The translations under genes and the position numbers were made by a program. A DNA stretch of 64,000 nt from the NCBI GenBank assembly GCA_021774785.1, contig JAJFIQ010000026.1, forward strand, positions 434,001 through 498,000. The letters run 5' to 3'. Below, one piece after another: positions 1 to 10,006 of the stretch (its first letter is position 1; each line of letters opens with the position of its first letter). Source of the stretch: Emcibacter sp. Its GTDB lineage: Bacteria > Pseudomonadota > Alphaproteobacteria > Sphingomonadales > Emcibacteraceae. The notes under the pieces are model-generated. The model was not told the DNA's origin and searched no databases. It saw only the letters and a program-made list of their open reading frames with translations.

Positions 1-30
1 CACGACCGGGGACTTCGGGACAAAGTTGGC

Positions 31-579
31 TCATACAAGTTTCCAGTCTTCTATTTTCAGACGGTAAAATTCGTCACAGCCCTGTTGGTGACCACAACGG
101 GCATAATTAGACGGCGTTTCGCCGTGATGCTTAAAGCCTGTCTTTTCCAATATGCGGCGGGAACCCATGTTTTTAGTGGCGGTTTGGGCAACAAAGGCAA
201 GAATGATACCGCCTTTAAATCCGGCATCGATCACCGCCGATAATACTTCAGTACCAAAGCCCTGCCCCCAATAATCGGGATGCATCCAATAGCCGATTTC
301 GGTTTCCGCTGTTTCCGAAAAAACCCGAATGCCCCCCATATGCCGGCCCGTTCTTTTGTTAATCATGGAATAGCGGGGTGAGCTGCCATCCATAAATTGC
401 TCAATGGCTTCGGCGATGAACTTCTGGCCGTCAAAGCGAGTATAGGGAAAGGGCACGTTCGTTGACAGCCATTTTACCACTTCCCAGTCCCCCAGAATTT
501 CCATATGAGCATCAAGTTCCCATTTCTCATAACAACGCAGAACCATCCGATCTGTCTCTATTCTTTGCGGAAAGGGCAT
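31..579 (-). CDS. GNAT N-acetyltransferase, RimJ/RimL type
   Basis: This 182-residue protein is a single-domain acetyl-CoA-dependent N-acetyltransferase of the RimJ/RimL group. The N-terminus has the usual strand IETDRMVLR (residues 7-15). The acetyl-CoA binding region is EIGYWMHPDYWGQGFGTEV at about 94-112, and the C-terminal N-x-x-S-x-x-x-LEKTGF motif lies near 136-148. The substrate cannot be told from sequence; in this family it can be a ribosomal protein N-terminus, another amine or an antibiotic. It begins 3 bases after the argJ stop codon on the same strand, so the two are almost certainly one transcript. The coupling to arginine synthesis may only be positional. Confidence 0.88.
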   Translation of the reverse strand: MPFPQRIETDRMVLRCYEKWELDAHMEILGDWEVVKWLSTNVPFPYTRFDGQKFIAEAIEQFMDGSSPRYSMINKRTGRHMGGIRVFSETAETEIGYWMHPDYWGQGFGTEVLSAVIDAGFKGGIILAFVAQTATKNMGSRRILEKTGFKHHGETPSNYARCGHQQGCDEFYRLKIEDWKLV

Positions 580-582
580 ATT

Positions 583-1824
583 TTAACTCCGGTAATCAGC
601 GTTAATATCAATATAGCCATGGGTCAGGTCGCAGGTCCAGACCGTGGCCGTCCCACCGCCCACACCCACATCAACGGACAGGTTAATTTCCAGTCCCTGT
701 AAATGACGGGTACAGGCATCCTCATCATAGCCCGCTACCGCCATGCCATGTTCGGTCACTTTCTGACCCCCTATGATAATTTCAAGGCTGTCCCGGTCTG
801 CGGCCTCGCCCGCTTTACCAACCGCCATAACAATCCGGCCCCAATTGGCATCTTCACCTGCAATGGCCGTCTTGACCAAGGGCGAATTGGCAATGCTGAG
901 GGCAATGACCTTGGCTGCCCTATTGTCCTCAGCCCCCGTAACGGTGATTGTAATAAATTTTCTGGCCCCTTCGCCGTCTTTCACCACCTGATGGGCCAGA
1001 TCGAGCGATAAATCCTCAAAAACCGCACAGAATTCGGCTAGAGCCGGGTCGTTGATGTCTGTTATCCTCCCGATCTTTTCCGCCCCGGAGGCAAAAGCCA
1101 GAAACGTATCCGATGTGGAGGTATCGCTATCCACGGTAATTGAATTAAAAGATTTATCAGCGGCCCTATTCATTATATTTTGCAGGATCTCTTGCGACAA
1201 ATCCGCGTCGGTGAAGATATAAGCTAGCATGGTCGCCATATCAGGCGCGATCATACCGGAGCCTTTGGCAAAGCCATTGATCTTTACTTTCACGCCATTG
1301 ATGGTGGCCGTTCGCACAGCCCCCTTGGCAAAAGTATCCGTGGTCAGAATGGCTTTCGCCGCCGCCGGCCAGTGTTTGCCCGAAAGATCCTGAATAATGC
1401 CGTCCATATGGGCATTGATCTTGTCGCCGTCCAATACTTCCCCGATCACGCCGGTGGAGGAAACATAGATTTGATCTTCATCACAGCCCATTTTCCCCGC
1501 GAGTGTCCGCACCGTTGATGTCATGGCGTCATCTCCGGCTTTTCCGGTGAAGGCATTGGCATTTCCCGCGTTGACCAGCAGGGCGCGAGCTTTTTTTCCG
1601 GTTTCGAGGTTATTCCGGCACAGCCCAACGGGGGCGGAGGATGTACGGGACCGGGTCAGAACTCCGGCCACGGTAGCGCCCTTTGGAAAAGAAACACAAA
1701 GCAGGTCATCCCGACCCCTATATTTCGTTTCTGTCGCCGCCGTGGCAAGCTCTATCCCGTCAATTTCCGGAAAGTCGGGAAAGCCTGATGGTGCCAAAGG
1801 TGATGTTTTTTCTATTTTTGCCAT
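583..1824 (-). CDS. argJ: Bifunctional glutamate N-acetyltransferase / amino-acid acetyltransferase ArgJ
   Basis: ArgJ moves the acetyl group from N-acetylornithine to glutamate in the cyclic arginine pathway. The precursor cuts itself into alpha and beta chains before a threonine nucleophile. Here the cleavage region is KGSGMIAPDMATML, with the likely nucleophile Thr198. Length is 413 residues, normal for the family. The reading frame could extend upstream to a TTG at 1890, but that adds a lysine-rich stretch foreign to the family, so I chose the ATG at 1824, which gives the typical start MAKIEKTSPLAP. No strong ribosome site is visible before this ATG. The GNAT gene follows after 3 bases. 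Confidence 0.95.
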   Translation of the reverse strand: MAKIEKTSPLAPSGFPDFPEIDGIELATAATETKYRGRDDLLCVSFPKGATVAGVLTRSRTSSAPVGLCRNNLETGKKARALLVNAGNANAFTGKAGDDAMTSTVRTLAGKMGCDEDQIYVSSTGVIGEVLDGDKINAHMDGIIQDLSGKHWPAAAKAILTTDTFAKGAVRTATINGVKVKINGFAKGSGMIAPDMATMLAYIFTDADLSQEILQNIMNRAADKSFNSITVDSDTSTSDTFLAFASGAEKIGRITDINDPALAEFCAVFEDLSLDLAHQVVKDGEGARKFITITVTGAEDNRAAKVIALSIANSPLVKTAIAGEDANWGRIVMAVGKAGEAADRDSLEIIIGGQKVTEHGMAVAGYDEDACTRHLQGLEINLSVDVGVGGGTATVWTCDLTHGYIDINADYRS

Positions 1825-2045
1825 TTTATTATGTCTGTCATGCTTAGGGTTCTTTTTCTTCTTCTTATTAAATATTTGGATCAGCAACAAGAATATTGTC
1901 CCTTATTTCCCATATATTAAAGCAAAATTATCAATTACGGTTGATTTATGCTGCTTTATGATGATCTGTCATTGACAGAATGGCAGGACGCTCTTATCTG
2001 TTTTAGGGACAGAACCTGCGAATTACGTCCATTCTGCGTGAGCAT

Positions 2046-2118
2046 AATTTTAGAGCCTGTTTGAGAAATATGCACAGAGCATAGCTGGACCTACATTTCT
2101 CAAACAGGCTCTAAAATT
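2046..2118. repeat. Perfect 24-bp inverted repeat (MITE-like hairpin)
   Basis: Arms 2046-2069 and 2095-2118 are exact reverse complements (24 of 24) around a 25-base loop. The inner unit starts GAGCCTGTTTGAG and ends CTCAAACAGGCTC, and each end is bordered by TA. That fits a miniature inverted-repeat element with a 2-bp TA target duplication. Family assignment is not possible from one copy. It could also be a strong transcription-stopping hairpin. Confidence 0.6.
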
Positions 2119-2135
2119 TGCCCCGCCTTGAAAAG

Positions 2136-2234
2136 GTTACCTAGCAAGGCTATATCTACAGCGTCAAGCATGCTTGAAAGTGAAAAACACTTCCTACTCT
2201 TGCTTTCCTCGTATATATAGCCTTGCTAGGTAAC
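2136..2234. repeat. 24-bp inverted repeat with inner palindromes
   Basis: Arms 2136-2159 (GTTACCTAGCAAGGCTATAT and four more bases) and 2211-2234 pair with one mismatch. The 51-base interior has a perfect 14-bp palindrome, TCAAGCATGCTTGA (2164-2177), and a small stem AAGTG/CACTT (2178-2192). The right arm abuts the right arm of the outer repeat, sharing base 2234, as expected for an insertion into it or a composite element. Confidence 0.55.
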
Positions 2235-2332
2235 AGAATTGCACGCAATTCGCAGATTCTGCCCCTGTAGTAATTTTGATGGTCTGGGATATTTCAAGCT
2301 GACCGCACAACCCTTGAGTATAAGGATATAAA

Positions 2333-5083
2333 ATGTTGGGAATGGGCAAACTTGCCAAAAAGATTTTTGGAACCGCCAATGGTCGGTATATCAAAAGCCT
2401 GCAACCGCGTATCAACGCCATCAATGCGCTGGAAGAAGACATCCAGAAACTGTCCGATGACGAGCTTAGAGCCAAAACCGACGACTTTCGCAGCCGCCTG
2501 AAAGATGGGGCCTCTATAGACAGCCTGCTAGTTGAGGCCTTTGCCACCGTCCGCGAAGCCGCTATCAGAACTCTGGGACAACGTCATTATGATGTCCAGC
2601 TCATCGGTGGTATCGTTCTTCACGAAGGCAAGATTTCCGAAATGAAAACCGGTGAAGGTAAAACGCTGGTCTCCACATTGTCCGGTTATCTCAATGCCCT
2701 GCCTGAGAAGGGCGTTCATATTGTTACCGTCAATGACTATCTGGCTAGCCGTGATGCGGCATGGATGGGGCAGGTGTTTAAATTTCTGGGAATGTCCACC
2801 GGATGCATCATTCCCAATATGGATGATGAAGAACGCAAGGAAGCCTACGCTGCCGATATTACCTATGCCACCAATAATGAATTGGGTTTTGATTATCTGC
2901 GCGATAACATGAAATTCCACCCCGATGCCATGGTACAACGCCCCCCGGCTTTTGCTATTGTTGATGAGGTGGACAGTATCCTCATTGATGAGGCCCGTAC
3001 CCCTCTGGTTATTTCCGGCCCGACCGAGGATAAATCAGAACTTTACCTTTCCATCAATAAACTCATTCCCGAACTGGTCGATGAAGATTACGAGATTGAT
3101 GAAAAAACCAAATCTATCACCCTGACAGAAGAGGGCATGGAGCATCTGGAACAAATCCTGATCGATCACGATCTGATCAAGGGCGAAAATATGTATGATT
3201 TCGGCAATGTTGCTGTGGTTCATCATGTAAATCAGGCCCTGAAAGCCCATAAACTGTTCACCCGCGAGAAAGATTATATCGTCAAGGGCAGTGAAGTTAT
3301 CATCATTGATGAATTTACCGGACGTATGATGGAAGGGCGGCGTTATTCCGATGGCCTGCATCAGGCACTGGAAGCCAAGGAAGGGGCTGAAATTCAGACC
3401 GAAAACCAGACTCTGGCCTCTGTCACTTTCCAGAATTATTTCCGGCTTTATCCAAAACTTTCCGGCATGACCGGAACCGCCGCCACAGAAGCCGCAGAAT
3501 TTGGCGAAATTTACGGACTTAGTGTTATTGAAATCCCCACCCATGTTCCCGTGGGCCGCGCAGATGATGATGATGAAATTTACCGCACATCTGATGAAAA
3601 ATTTATTGCCATTGTTGATCAGATTGTCACCTGTCAAAAAGCAGGCCAGCCTATTCTTGTGGGTACAGTCAGCATTGAACGGTCCGAATATCTTTCCGAT
3701 ATGCTCAAAAAGCGTAAAATTAAGCATAATGTATTGAACGCAAAATTCCATGAACAGGAAGCCTTTATCATCGGACAGGCCGGACGGTTTAGCGCCGTCA
3801 CCATTGCCACCAATATGGCCGGTCGCGGAACCGATATTCAGCTTGGCGGAAATCTGGACATGCGCTTAGAGGCCGAGGTGGATGATATTGATGAAACCTC
3901 TCGCAAAAAAGCCACTGCCGAAATCACTGCCGAAATTGCCACCGAAAAGAAAAAAGTGATTGAGGCCGGTGGTCTTTATGTTCTGGGTACCGAACGTCAT
4001 GAAAGTCGCCGTATTGATAACCAACTTCGCGGCCGGTCCGGACGCCAGGGCGACCCGGGTCATTCCAAGTTCTTCCTGAGCATGGAAGATGATCTGATGC
4101 GCATTTTTGGTGGTGAACGCATGGACAGCCTGATGCAGAAGTTTGGCTTTGAAGAAGGTGAATCCCTGATCCATCCATGGCTTAACCGGGCCGTGGAGAA
4201 ATCACAGGAAAAGGTCGAAGCCCGCAACTATGAAATCCGCAAAAATCTACTGAAATTTGACAATGTGATGAATGACCAGCGCAAAGCCATTTATGACCAG
4301 CGCCGAGATGTGATGATCAGCGAAGACCTGACCGAAACCCTGACCGATATGCGCATACAGGTGGTGGAAGATCTTGTGGAAACCCATATTCCGCCCCGCG
4401 CCTATCCGCAGGATTGGGATGTGGAAGCCATGAGCGAAGAGGCGACCCGTATTTTTGGCCGGGATTTCGACCTGAAAGACTGGGTTAATGAAGAGGGCAT
4501 TGATGCCAACGGTTTCGAAGACCGTCTGATCGATGAAACAGACCGCTTTATGGCCAAACGCGCCGCCGATATTGGCCCCGACATCATGCGACAGGTGGAG
4601 CGCAGCCTACTGCTGCAGGCCATCGACCGTTATTGGAAAGAACATCTGGCACAACTTGACCATTTGCGTCAGGTCATTCAGCTTCGCGCTTACGGCCAAC
4701 GTGATCCGCTCAATGAATATAAAACCGAAGCCTTTGCCATGTTTGAAAGCATGCTGGATGAAACACGGGATAATGTGGTGATGCTGCTGTCCCATATTGA
4801 AATTCAGAGCGAGCAACCGCTGCCGGAAATGGAAGAGCCAGATATGAGTGCGTTTGATACCACCCATATTGATGCCACAACAGGTGAAAATGCTGCCACA
4901 TCCGGCCTTGATCCCAATAATCCAAAATCATGGAAAAAAATGCCCCGCAATAGTGCCTGCCCTTGTGGCTCAGGCAAAAAATACAAACATTGCCACGGTC
5001 TGGTTGTGCCAAAAGTTGGCCGAAACGACTTATGCCCTTGCGGAACCGGCAAAAAATACAAACATTGTCACGGGGCGATTTAG
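2333..5083 (+). CDS. secA: Preprotein translocase ATPase SecA
   Basis: SecA is the motor that pushes unfolded preproteins through SecYEG at the inner membrane. Visible motifs are the Walker A box MKTGEGKT (104-111), the DEAD-type box [14 protein letters not shown] (about 213-226), the helicase motif [10 protein letters not shown], and the cysteine-rich zinc tail that binds SecB and lipid. Length is 916 residues, normal. The tail is odd: the motif CPCG[10 protein letters not shown] occurs twice, at 876-889 and 901-916, instead of once. AAGGA at 2322-2326 is a good ribosome site for the ATG at 2333. The partner gene secB lies about 11 kb away in this window. Confidence 0.98.
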   Translation: MLGMGKLAKKIFGTANGRYIKSLQPRINAINALEEDIQKLSDDELRAKTDDFRSRLKDGASIDSLLVEAFATVREAAIRTLGQRHYDVQLIGGIVLHEGKISEMKTGEGKTLVSTLSGYLNALPEKGVHIVTVNDYLASRDAAWMGQVFKFLGMSTGCIIPNMDDEERKEAYAADITYATNNELGFDYLRDNMKFHPDAMVQRPPAFAIVDEVDSILIDEARTPLVISGPTEDKSELYLSINKLIPELVDEDYEIDEKTKSITLTEEGMEHLEQILIDHDLIKGENMYDFGNVAVVHHVNQALKAHKLFTREKDYIVKGSEVIIIDEFTGRMMEGRRYSDGLHQALEAKEGAEIQTENQTLASVTFQNYFRLYPKLSGMTGTAATEAAEFGEIYGLSVIEIPTHVPVGRADDDDEIYRTSDEKFIAIVDQIVTCQKAGQPILVGTVSIERSEYLSDMLKKRKIKHNVLNAKFHEQEAFIIGQAGRFSAVTIATNMAGRGTDIQLGGNLDMRLEAEVDDIDETSRKKATAEITAEIATEKKKVIEAGGLYVLGTERHESRRIDNQLRGRSGRQGDPGHSKFFLSMEDDLMRIFGGERMDSLMQKFGFEEGESLIHPWLNRAVEKSQEKVEARNYEIRKNLLKFDNVMNDQRKAIYDQRRDVMISEDLTETLTDMRIQVVEDLVETHIPPRAYPQDWDVEAMSEEATRIFGRDFDLKDWVNEEGIDANGFEDRLIDETDRFMAKRAADIGPDIMRQVERSLLLQAIDRYWKEHLAQLDHLRQVIQLRAYGQRDPLNEYKTEAFAMFESMLDETRDNVVMLLSHIEIQSEQPLPEMEEPDMSAFDTTHIDATTGENAATSGLDPNNPKSWKKMPRNSACPCGSGKKYKHCHGLVVPKVGRNDLCPCGTGKKYKHCHGAI
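4958..5073 (+). repeat. Tandem duplication of the SecA zinc-tail coding sequence
   Basis: Bases 4958-4998 and 5033-5073 are near-identical 41-base copies 75 bases (25 codons) apart. They differ mainly in the short segment encoding GSG versus GTG. Because the DNA itself is similar, this looks like a duplication of the zinc-binding SEC-C unit within the gene, followed by slight drift. Confidence 0.75.
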
Positions 5084-5089
5084 ATTATT

Positions 5090-5117
5090 GATAGAAAGGG
5101 TATAGCCCCCTTCTATC
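5090..5117. terminator. Hairpin between convergent secA and accA
   Basis: GATAGAAAGGG (5090-5100) pairs with CCCTTCTATC (5108-5117) with one bulged A. The hairpin sits between two convergent stop codons, so it probably ends both transcripts. The flanking T-runs are poor, so it is not a textbook intrinsic terminator. Confidence 0.55.
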
Positions 5118-5133
5118 CAAAAAATACGAAAAA

Positions 5134-6087
5134 TTAAAGTCCGGCTTTACCCATGTTCAGGAATTTTTCACGACGCAGGCTTCTTAGCTTGTCGCCGCTC
5201 AGTGCGGATAGATCACTTAAGGATGTTTCCAGTGACTTGCGGATTGTGTCCATGGTCAATGTGTGATCCCGGTGAGCACCGCCGACGGGTTCCGGAATAA
5301 TTTCGTCTATTACTTTTAGTTTCAACAAATCCTGCGCGGTAATTTTCAGGGCATTGGCCGCATCTTCGGCATTGTCAGATGTGCGCCACAGAATTGAGGC
5401 GCAACCTTCCGGTGAAATGACCGAATAAACCGCATGCTCCATCATCAAAACCCGATTTCCTGCCGCAAGCGCCACCGCGCCGCCGGAGCCACCCTCACCA
5501 ACAATGATTGATATTAGCGGTACTTTCAGACCCAGACAGGCTTCCGTGGAACGAGCGATGGCTTCGGCCTGGCCGCGCTCTTCTGCCCCAACACCGGGAT
5601 AGGCACCGGAGGTGTCCACCAAAGTGATTACCGGTATATCAAACTGTTCCGCCATTTTAAGCAGACGGATGGTTTTGCGGTAGCCTTCGGGCCGCGCCAT
5701 ACCGAAATTATGCTTGATGCGGCTTTCCGTGTCATGGCCCTTTTCATGGCCGATCACCATAACCGACTGACCCTTGAAACGGCCAAGCCCCCCCATGATC
5801 GCCACATCATCGGAAAAGGCACGGTCCCCCGCAAGCGGCATAAAATCTGTGATCAGGTTTTCCACATAATCCTTGAAATGGGGGCGTTCCGGATGGCGAG
5901 CAACTTTGATTTTTTGCCATGGGGTGAGTTTGCTATAGGTATCCCTGAGCAGTTTATCCCTTTTACTTTCCAGCCGCATGACCTCTTCGGCGATATTAAT
6001 CTCTTCACCGCTTTCAAGGTTATTCATATCACGGATCCGGCTTTCCAGCTCGGCAATTGATTTTTCAAAATCAAGATAAGTCAGCAT
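5134..6087 (-). CDS. accA: Acetyl-CoA carboxylase carboxyltransferase, alpha subunit
   Basis: AccA with AccD moves the carboxyl group from carboxybiotin to acetyl-CoA, giving malonyl-CoA for fatty acid synthesis. The 317-residue length is typical. The N-terminal coiled region (LDFEKSIAELESRI) is followed by the crotonase-like core with DTSGAYPGVGAEERGQ, VGEGGSGGAVALA and YSVISPEGCASILW, all hallmarks of the alpha chain. It ends convergently with secA. It stands 84 bases downstream of the xerD stop on the same strand, so co-transcription with xerD is possible but not shown. Confidence 0.97.
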   Translation of the reverse strand: MLTYLDFEKSIAELESRIRDMNNLESGEEINIAEEVMRLESKRDKLLRDTYSKLTPWQKIKVARHPERPHFKDYVENLITDFMPLAGDRAFSDDVAIMGGLGRFKGQSVMVIGHEKGHDTESRIKHNFGMARPEGYRKTIRLLKMAEQFDIPVITLVDTSGAYPGVGAEERGQAEAIARSTEACLGLKVPLISIIVGEGGSGGAVALAAGNRVLMMEHAVYSVISPEGCASILWRTSDNAEDAANALKITAQDLLKLKVIDEIIPEPVGGAHRDHTLTMDTIRKSLETSLSDLSALSGDKLRSLRREKFLNMGKAGL

Positions 6088-6153
6088 ATATATTTCTCAA
6101 AAATCACAGATATATAAATTCATAAATTTCACGTTGCCCTTATAGCCCTGATT

Positions 6154-7050
6154 TCACGGCTTGGAAAGAGGATGTTTTTTCTCAACCAATAGCTTCAGTC
6201 TTTCTTCCAGCACATGCGTGTAAATCTGGGTCGTGCTGATATCGGAATGACCCAGCATTTTCTGCACCGCCCGCAAATCCGCACCATGGGCCAGCAGATG
6301 GGTGGCAAAGGCATGGCGCAACACATGGGGTGATAGCTGGCTTGGCAAGATTCCAGCATCCGTCCCTAATTGCTTTAACAGCTGGGCAAAACGATGGCGG
6401 GTCAAATGCCCCTTGGCCCCGCGCGAGGGAAACAGCCATTTTCCACCCTTCTGTGACAGGGCATCGCCATAGGCTTCCACCGCCCGGATCGCCCGCACAT
6501 TCATGGGCACCAACCTCTCCTTATCCCCCTTGCCGCGTACATAAATATAGGGTTGGCCGCTTTGCAGCGCAGCCCGTGGCAGACTGACAAGTTCCGTCAC
6601 CCGAAGCCCGGTGGCATAAAGCAGTTCAATCAATGCGTGGAGCCTAAGGGATTTAATGTCTCCCTTTTGCTCTGCCCGACTATGAGCAATCTCCAATAGC
6701 TTGCTGACCTGTTTTTCGCTGAGCAATTTAGGCAGGGTTGCTCCTAGCCGCGGGCTGTCAATGCCAAGCACGGGGTTGTCATCCCGGATGCCTTCTGCAT
6801 AAAGAAATTTGTAAAATTGTCTTAAGGTGGACAGTTTTCGGGCCTGTGTCCGGGGGGCCATGTCCTGAGCCTTTAAAATACTCAGGTAATCTCTCACCTG
6901 ATCACGGGTGATGTCTTTAAGACTGATATTATTATTTTCTGACAAATGTGTAAGATCCCGCCCGTAGGATTCCAATGTGTTTTGCGAAGCGCCTCTTTCC
7001 GCGCCCAGCATTTCAAGAAACTGGCTGATCAGAATCCGGTCAGAATCCAT
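6154..7050 (-). CDS. xerD: Site-specific tyrosine recombinase XerD
   Basis: XerD works with XerC at dif to resolve chromosome dimers at division. All catalytic residues are visible: Arg150 in ATGLRVTEL, Lys174 in RGKGDKERL, His242 and Arg245 in HVLRHAF, His268 in LGHSD and the nucleophile Tyr277 in TQIYTHV. The N-terminal SAM-like domain (LISQFLEML) marks XerD/XerC rather than a phage integrase. A longer frame opens at a TTG at 7068. I prefer the ATG at 7050, which overlaps the end of the preceding gene by 11 bases and suggests translational coupling. Length is then 298 residues, normal. Confidence 0.95.
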   Translation of the reverse strand: MDSDRILISQFLEMLGAERGASQNTLESYGRDLTHLSENNNISLKDITRDQVRDYLSILKAQDMAPRTQARKLSTLRQFYKFLYAEGIRDDNPVLGIDSPRLGATLPKLLSEKQVSKLLEIAHSRAEQKGDIKSLRLHALIELLYATGLRVTELVSLPRAALQSGQPYIYVRGKGDKERLVPMNVRAIRAVEAYGDALSQKGGKWLFPSRGAKGHLTRHRFAQLLKQLGTDAGILPSQLSPHVLRHAFATHLLAHGADLRAVQKMLGHSDISTTQIYTHVLEERLKLLVEKKHPLSKP

Positions 7051-9037
7051 TGTTGGCCAATATTTCAAGGGCGAGTTTATGCGCTTCCTTATCCAATCCC
7101 GCTGATCTCAGAGCTCTTATAACCGCACTCGCCCCGGTGGGGTCAAGATTTGACACGCCACCCTCGGCAGCAAGCAGACAGAGCAATATGGTCTCGCCCT
7201 GCCTTTTATCAGCCACAGCCCTGATCAGATTGCGCCAGATGGCAACGGGTATCGGATGGCTGTTTTCCTGCGCCAATGGGCCGATAAGCTCCTGCCACAT
7301 GGGATCGGGAACCACATGACCCAAGGCCTCTACCACGGAATAAAACAAGGATGCTTTTTCTTTCCGGCGTTCCGGTGACAGCACCATCTGTCCGTTCCAC
7401 CATAAATCCAATATTCCCTTTGACCAGGGGATTTCATTATTCTGATCAGATACGATCATCATCGGCCAGATATCTACCAGGGCCCGTGTCGCATCCACAT
7501 GACCGGTAAAGGCCGCCGACCGGACAAAGCTATACCATTCTCGCGCTTTTCTATCATTTCCGGCCAGCATCAGGGCGCGGGTAATATGATGGGCATGAAA
7601 CAGCAACTCCTCAGACGGTATCAGGGACCGCACCGTCCGCGCATTCAACAGCGCTGCGCGAGGCATATCGCGAAGGGCCGCAGCCCGGTCCCATATAACA
7701 TTCAGGGTTTCTGCTTTTTGCAGGTCATTAATCTGCTTGGCCGCTGATTGATAAAGTAACACATCGCCCATAATACTGTCATCAACACGAGCAATGACAA
7801 TGGCGTTGTTATATTCATCTTCGGAAAAACTTAAATTGCTATAAAGCGGAATTATCTTATCTACCGGATAAGTAGACCGGTTATAGCTTTGTGCCGCCGC
7901 CATCAGACGATCTTCCTTTTGCACATTGATATTACCCGACAGGGCATAAAGCACAAGCGCCGGTGCTTCGGTGAACATCTGTGCATCAATGGGCTGTTCC
8001 AGCACTGACAAAAGACTATATGTCATGGGGTCCAGCTGTCCAAGACCCGATGAAAACGCCTGTGTTGTCTCATCGGCACCCTCTTCGTCCTGCGACAATT
8101 TATTAATCAGGTCATAAAATACAAAATCGGTGCTGCCCTGCTCCATAAGCAGCTCTGTGGTAAGGGCTGCCCCTTCGGTGTTACCTTCCATCGCCTGACA
8201 ATAGGCCAGTAGTTTCAACCAATAATGGTCAGCCTGATCCTGTTCATGGTCATCTTCCACGGCTTGTCTGGCCAGCCCGCAAGCCGATGAAATATCGCCC
8301 GCCATGAGCATCAAATCGCTTATTTCCCGTGATCCGGCATAGGATTTCTCTGGCAACAGCCTCAGGAAAGACACCAGCGTTTTCAAATCACCGGCTTCAC
8401 TTATTTTTTGAATTTTAAGCGACAAAAACTGTGACAAATCTTCTTCGACTGCCACTGTTGGTAAAATTTTCCCTTTCTCGGTGCTTTCATCCGGAAGCAC
8501 CGCTTCTTCGGATTTTAAAGCCTCTCCGGCGGGAACAGCTGCCGCAGATAATAATAATTTTTTCGTCAGGGATCCCATGACCGGTGATTTGGTTGGAACC
8601 GACAGGGTGGACAAAAACTGTTCAACCCGCAGTCGGTCAGAACCGCGCCATAGGGATCGGGGAAGGCCGCCATCCTCTTCGCTAAACAGGCCCATTTCCG
8701 CAGGAACCGGCTCAACGAGCTCCAATGTTTCAACCTCTAGAATGTCTGATTCTGTAGCTTCACCATTCTGCCCCTCTTCTATGGTGTCAATATCTTCGCT
8801 ATCTGGTGATATCTCTTCGGCCTGATCTTTTGGGGGAATATAGGGGCCGGGCTCTCCCGTGGGAAATAATATGGAGCGCGGTAATTCAGTGGCTCGTTTT
8901 GATGGTGTGATTTCCTGTTTCCCTGGCGCCGTTATTTCCGGTTCGCTTTGCTGCTGCGCAAAAACTGGCGCTATATCCAACAACAAAAATCCCGTAACGG
9001 TGGTTAGCGTGATGTATTTGAACTGTTTACAGACCAT
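7040..9037 (-). CDS. Large exported protein of unknown function
   Basis: I do not recognise a named family. The 665-residue protein begins with a signal peptide: a short basic start, a hydrophobic core ([18 protein letters not shown]) and a likely cleavage before QQQSE at about residue 28. Residues 28-120 are acidic and proline-rich, so probably disordered. The rest is helical and alanine/leucine-rich, resembling the alpha-solenoid or TPR-like repeats of scaffold proteins, but I can mark no clear repeat unit. It overlaps xerD and follows the small membrane protein gene by 39 bases, which suggests one transcript. A periplasmic envelope role is an inference from the signal peptide only. Confidence 0.8.
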   Translation of the reverse strand: MVCKQFKYITLTTVTGFLLLDIAPVFAQQQSEPEITAPGKQEITPSKRATELPRSILFPTGEPGPYIPPKDQAEEISPDSEDIDTIEEGQNGEATESDILEVETLELVEPVPAEMGLFSEEDGGLPRSLWRGSDRLRVEQFLSTLSVPTKSPVMGSLTKKLLLSAAAVPAGEALKSEEAVLPDESTEKGKILPTVAVEEDLSQFLSLKIQKISEAGDLKTLVSFLRLLPEKSYAGSREISDLMLMAGDISSACGLARQAVEDDHEQDQADHYWLKLLAYCQAMEGNTEGAALTTELLMEQGSTDFVFYDLINKLSQDEEGADETTQAFSSGLGQLDPMTYSLLSVLEQPIDAQMFTEAPALVLYALSGNINVQKEDRLMAAAQSYNRSTYPVDKIIPLYSNLSFSEDEYNNAIVIARVDDSIMGDVLLYQSAAKQINDLQKAETLNVIWDRAAALRDMPRAALLNARTVRSLIPSEELLFHAHHITRALMLAGNDRKAREWYSFVRSAAFTGHVDATRALVDIWPMMIVSDQNNEIPWSKGILDLWWNGQMVLSPERRKEKASLFYSVVEALGHVVPDPMWQELIGPLAQENSHPIPVAIWRNLIRAVADKRQGETILLCLLAAEGGVSNLDPTGASAVIRALRSAGLDKEAHKLALEILANNGF

Positions 9038-9076
9038 CTTTTTTCCTGATCAATTCCGAACTTTTTCAAATGATAC

Positions 9077-9217
9077 TCATTGTGGGAACCTGTCATCAGG
9101 CAGGGTCTTTTCCACTTTTTCTTTTGGTGGCTCTATATCCACTGTCATCAAATATACTGCGCCGCCCACGATGCCTATCAGTATAAGCATGATAATCATT
9201 GACCAAAATTTACCCAT
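9077..9217 (-). CDS. Small single-pass membrane protein
   Basis: This 46-residue protein has one membrane segment (MIIMLILIGIVGGAVYLM) followed by a short periplasmic tail, DIEPPKEKVEKTLPDDRFPQ. The frame could start earlier at 9292, but the upstream residues are not membrane-like and the ATG at 9217 has GAGGGA about 10 bases before it. The tail pattern DIEPP...EK..PD.RFP looks like that of small proteins beside aroK in other alphaproteobacteria; this is from memory and not checked. It lies upstream of the large exported protein gene and diverges from aroK. Confidence 0.7.
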   Translation of the reverse strand: MGKFWSMIIMLILIGIVGGAVYLMTVDIEPPKEKVEKTLPDDRFPQ

Positions 9218-9382
9218 TATCCGTATTGTTCCCTCGTAATAGTTTGTTACCGCGCATACTAACCATCTCTTAAGCAATGGTAAAGTGCCCACTCACATTC
9301 ATGACATTGTTTGAAATAAATATGGTCATTTAATGACTTTATTTATGTCAAACCCTGAAAGGCATGCTAATAGTATGCCAAG

Positions 9383-10006
9383 ATGAAACGTGTAAAAAAA
9401 ACCAAAATAAAGTCGCCTACAACCCGGCTAAGATATCCCTTAACCAAAAGCATATCTTTAATTGGTCTTATGGGATCTGGAAAAACCACTGTTGGTACCC
9501 GTCTGGCGCGCAAACTGGGTATACCTTTTGTTGATTCCGACACAGAAATTGAAATTGCCGCAGATCACACGGTCAGTGAAATCTTTGAAAAATTTGGCGA
9601 AGAAGACTTTAGAGAAGGCGAAAGAAAAGTCATTAGCCGTTTGATTTCTGATACGCCAAATGTATTAGGCACCGGCGGGGGTGCCTTCATGGACCGGGAA
9701 ACACGCAAAAAATTAAAAGAAAAAACCGTCACCGTCTGGCTTAAGGCAGATATTGATCATCTGGTAGAGCGAACATCCCGGCGCGATACACGGCCCCTGT
9801 TGCGCGCCGGAAACCCAAAGGAAATACTGCGAAAACTGGCCAAAAAGCGTTATCCTGTATATGGTCAGGCTGCCATCACCGTGGAAACCGGTGCCGGACC
9901 CCATGAAAAAGTCGTGGGTGACATCATTTGGAAACTAAATCAGTATCTGGCAAAAGAGATAAAGAAACAGGACAATGTTAAGTCAAAAAATAACCATCGC
10001 CCTTAA
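9383..10006 (+). CDS. aroK: Shikimate kinase
   Basis: AroK phosphorylates shikimate at the 3-hydroxyl in the aromatic amino acid pathway. The P-loop GLMGSGKTT lies near residues 28-36. The shikimate-binding Asp is in VDSDTEIE, Arg is in FREGERKV, and the GTGGGAF motif follows. The lid RDTRPLL is present. The protein is 207 residues, with a basic N-terminal extension of about 22 residues not found in the enteric enzyme. Its end overlaps aroB by 32 bases, so the two are translated together. Confidence 0.95.
   Translation: MKRVKKTKIKSPTTRLRYPLTKSISLIGLMGSGKTTVGTRLARKLGIPFVDSDTEIEIAADHTVSEIFEKFGEEDFREGERKVISRLISDTPNVLGTGGGAFMDRETRKKLKEKTVTVWLKADIDHLVERTSRRDTRPLLRAGNPKEILRKLAKKRYPVYGQAAITVETGAGPHEKVVGDIIWKLNQYLAKEIKKQDNVKSKNNHRP

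Larger units (their letters stand above)
2005..2266. repeat. Outer imperfect inverted repeat enclosing two hairpins
   Basis: The left arm 2005-2036 (starts AGGGACAGAACCTGCGAATT) pairs with the right arm 2234-2266 (ends ATTCGCAGATTCTGCCCCT). The arms differ at four positions and by one inserted base over about 33 bases. Between them lie two complete and unrelated hairpins. The layout looks like one palindromic element broken open by insertion of one or two others, i.e. small non-autonomous elements. No transposase is near. An alternative is a long structured leader RNA of secA. Confidence 0.55.
1825..2332. other. Gene-free region between argJ and secA, holding nested inverted repeats
   Basis: This gap of about 500 bases must carry the divergent promoters of argJ (minus) and secA (plus). 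I see no coding potential in it. Its right half (2005-2266) is filled by three palindromic units described separately: an imperfect outer pair and two hairpins inside it. The ribosome site for secA is the AAGGA at 2322-2326. Confidence 0.7.

Noticed and set aside
1824-1890. Longer argJ start at TTG 1890
   Set aside because: The added residues are a lysine-rich stretch with no similarity to ArgJ; the ATG at 1824 gives the standard N-terminus.
3035-3751. A long open frame on the minus strand inside secA
   Set aside because: It lies opposite the strongly conserved secA coding sequence and its translation resembles no protein; it is a shadow frame.
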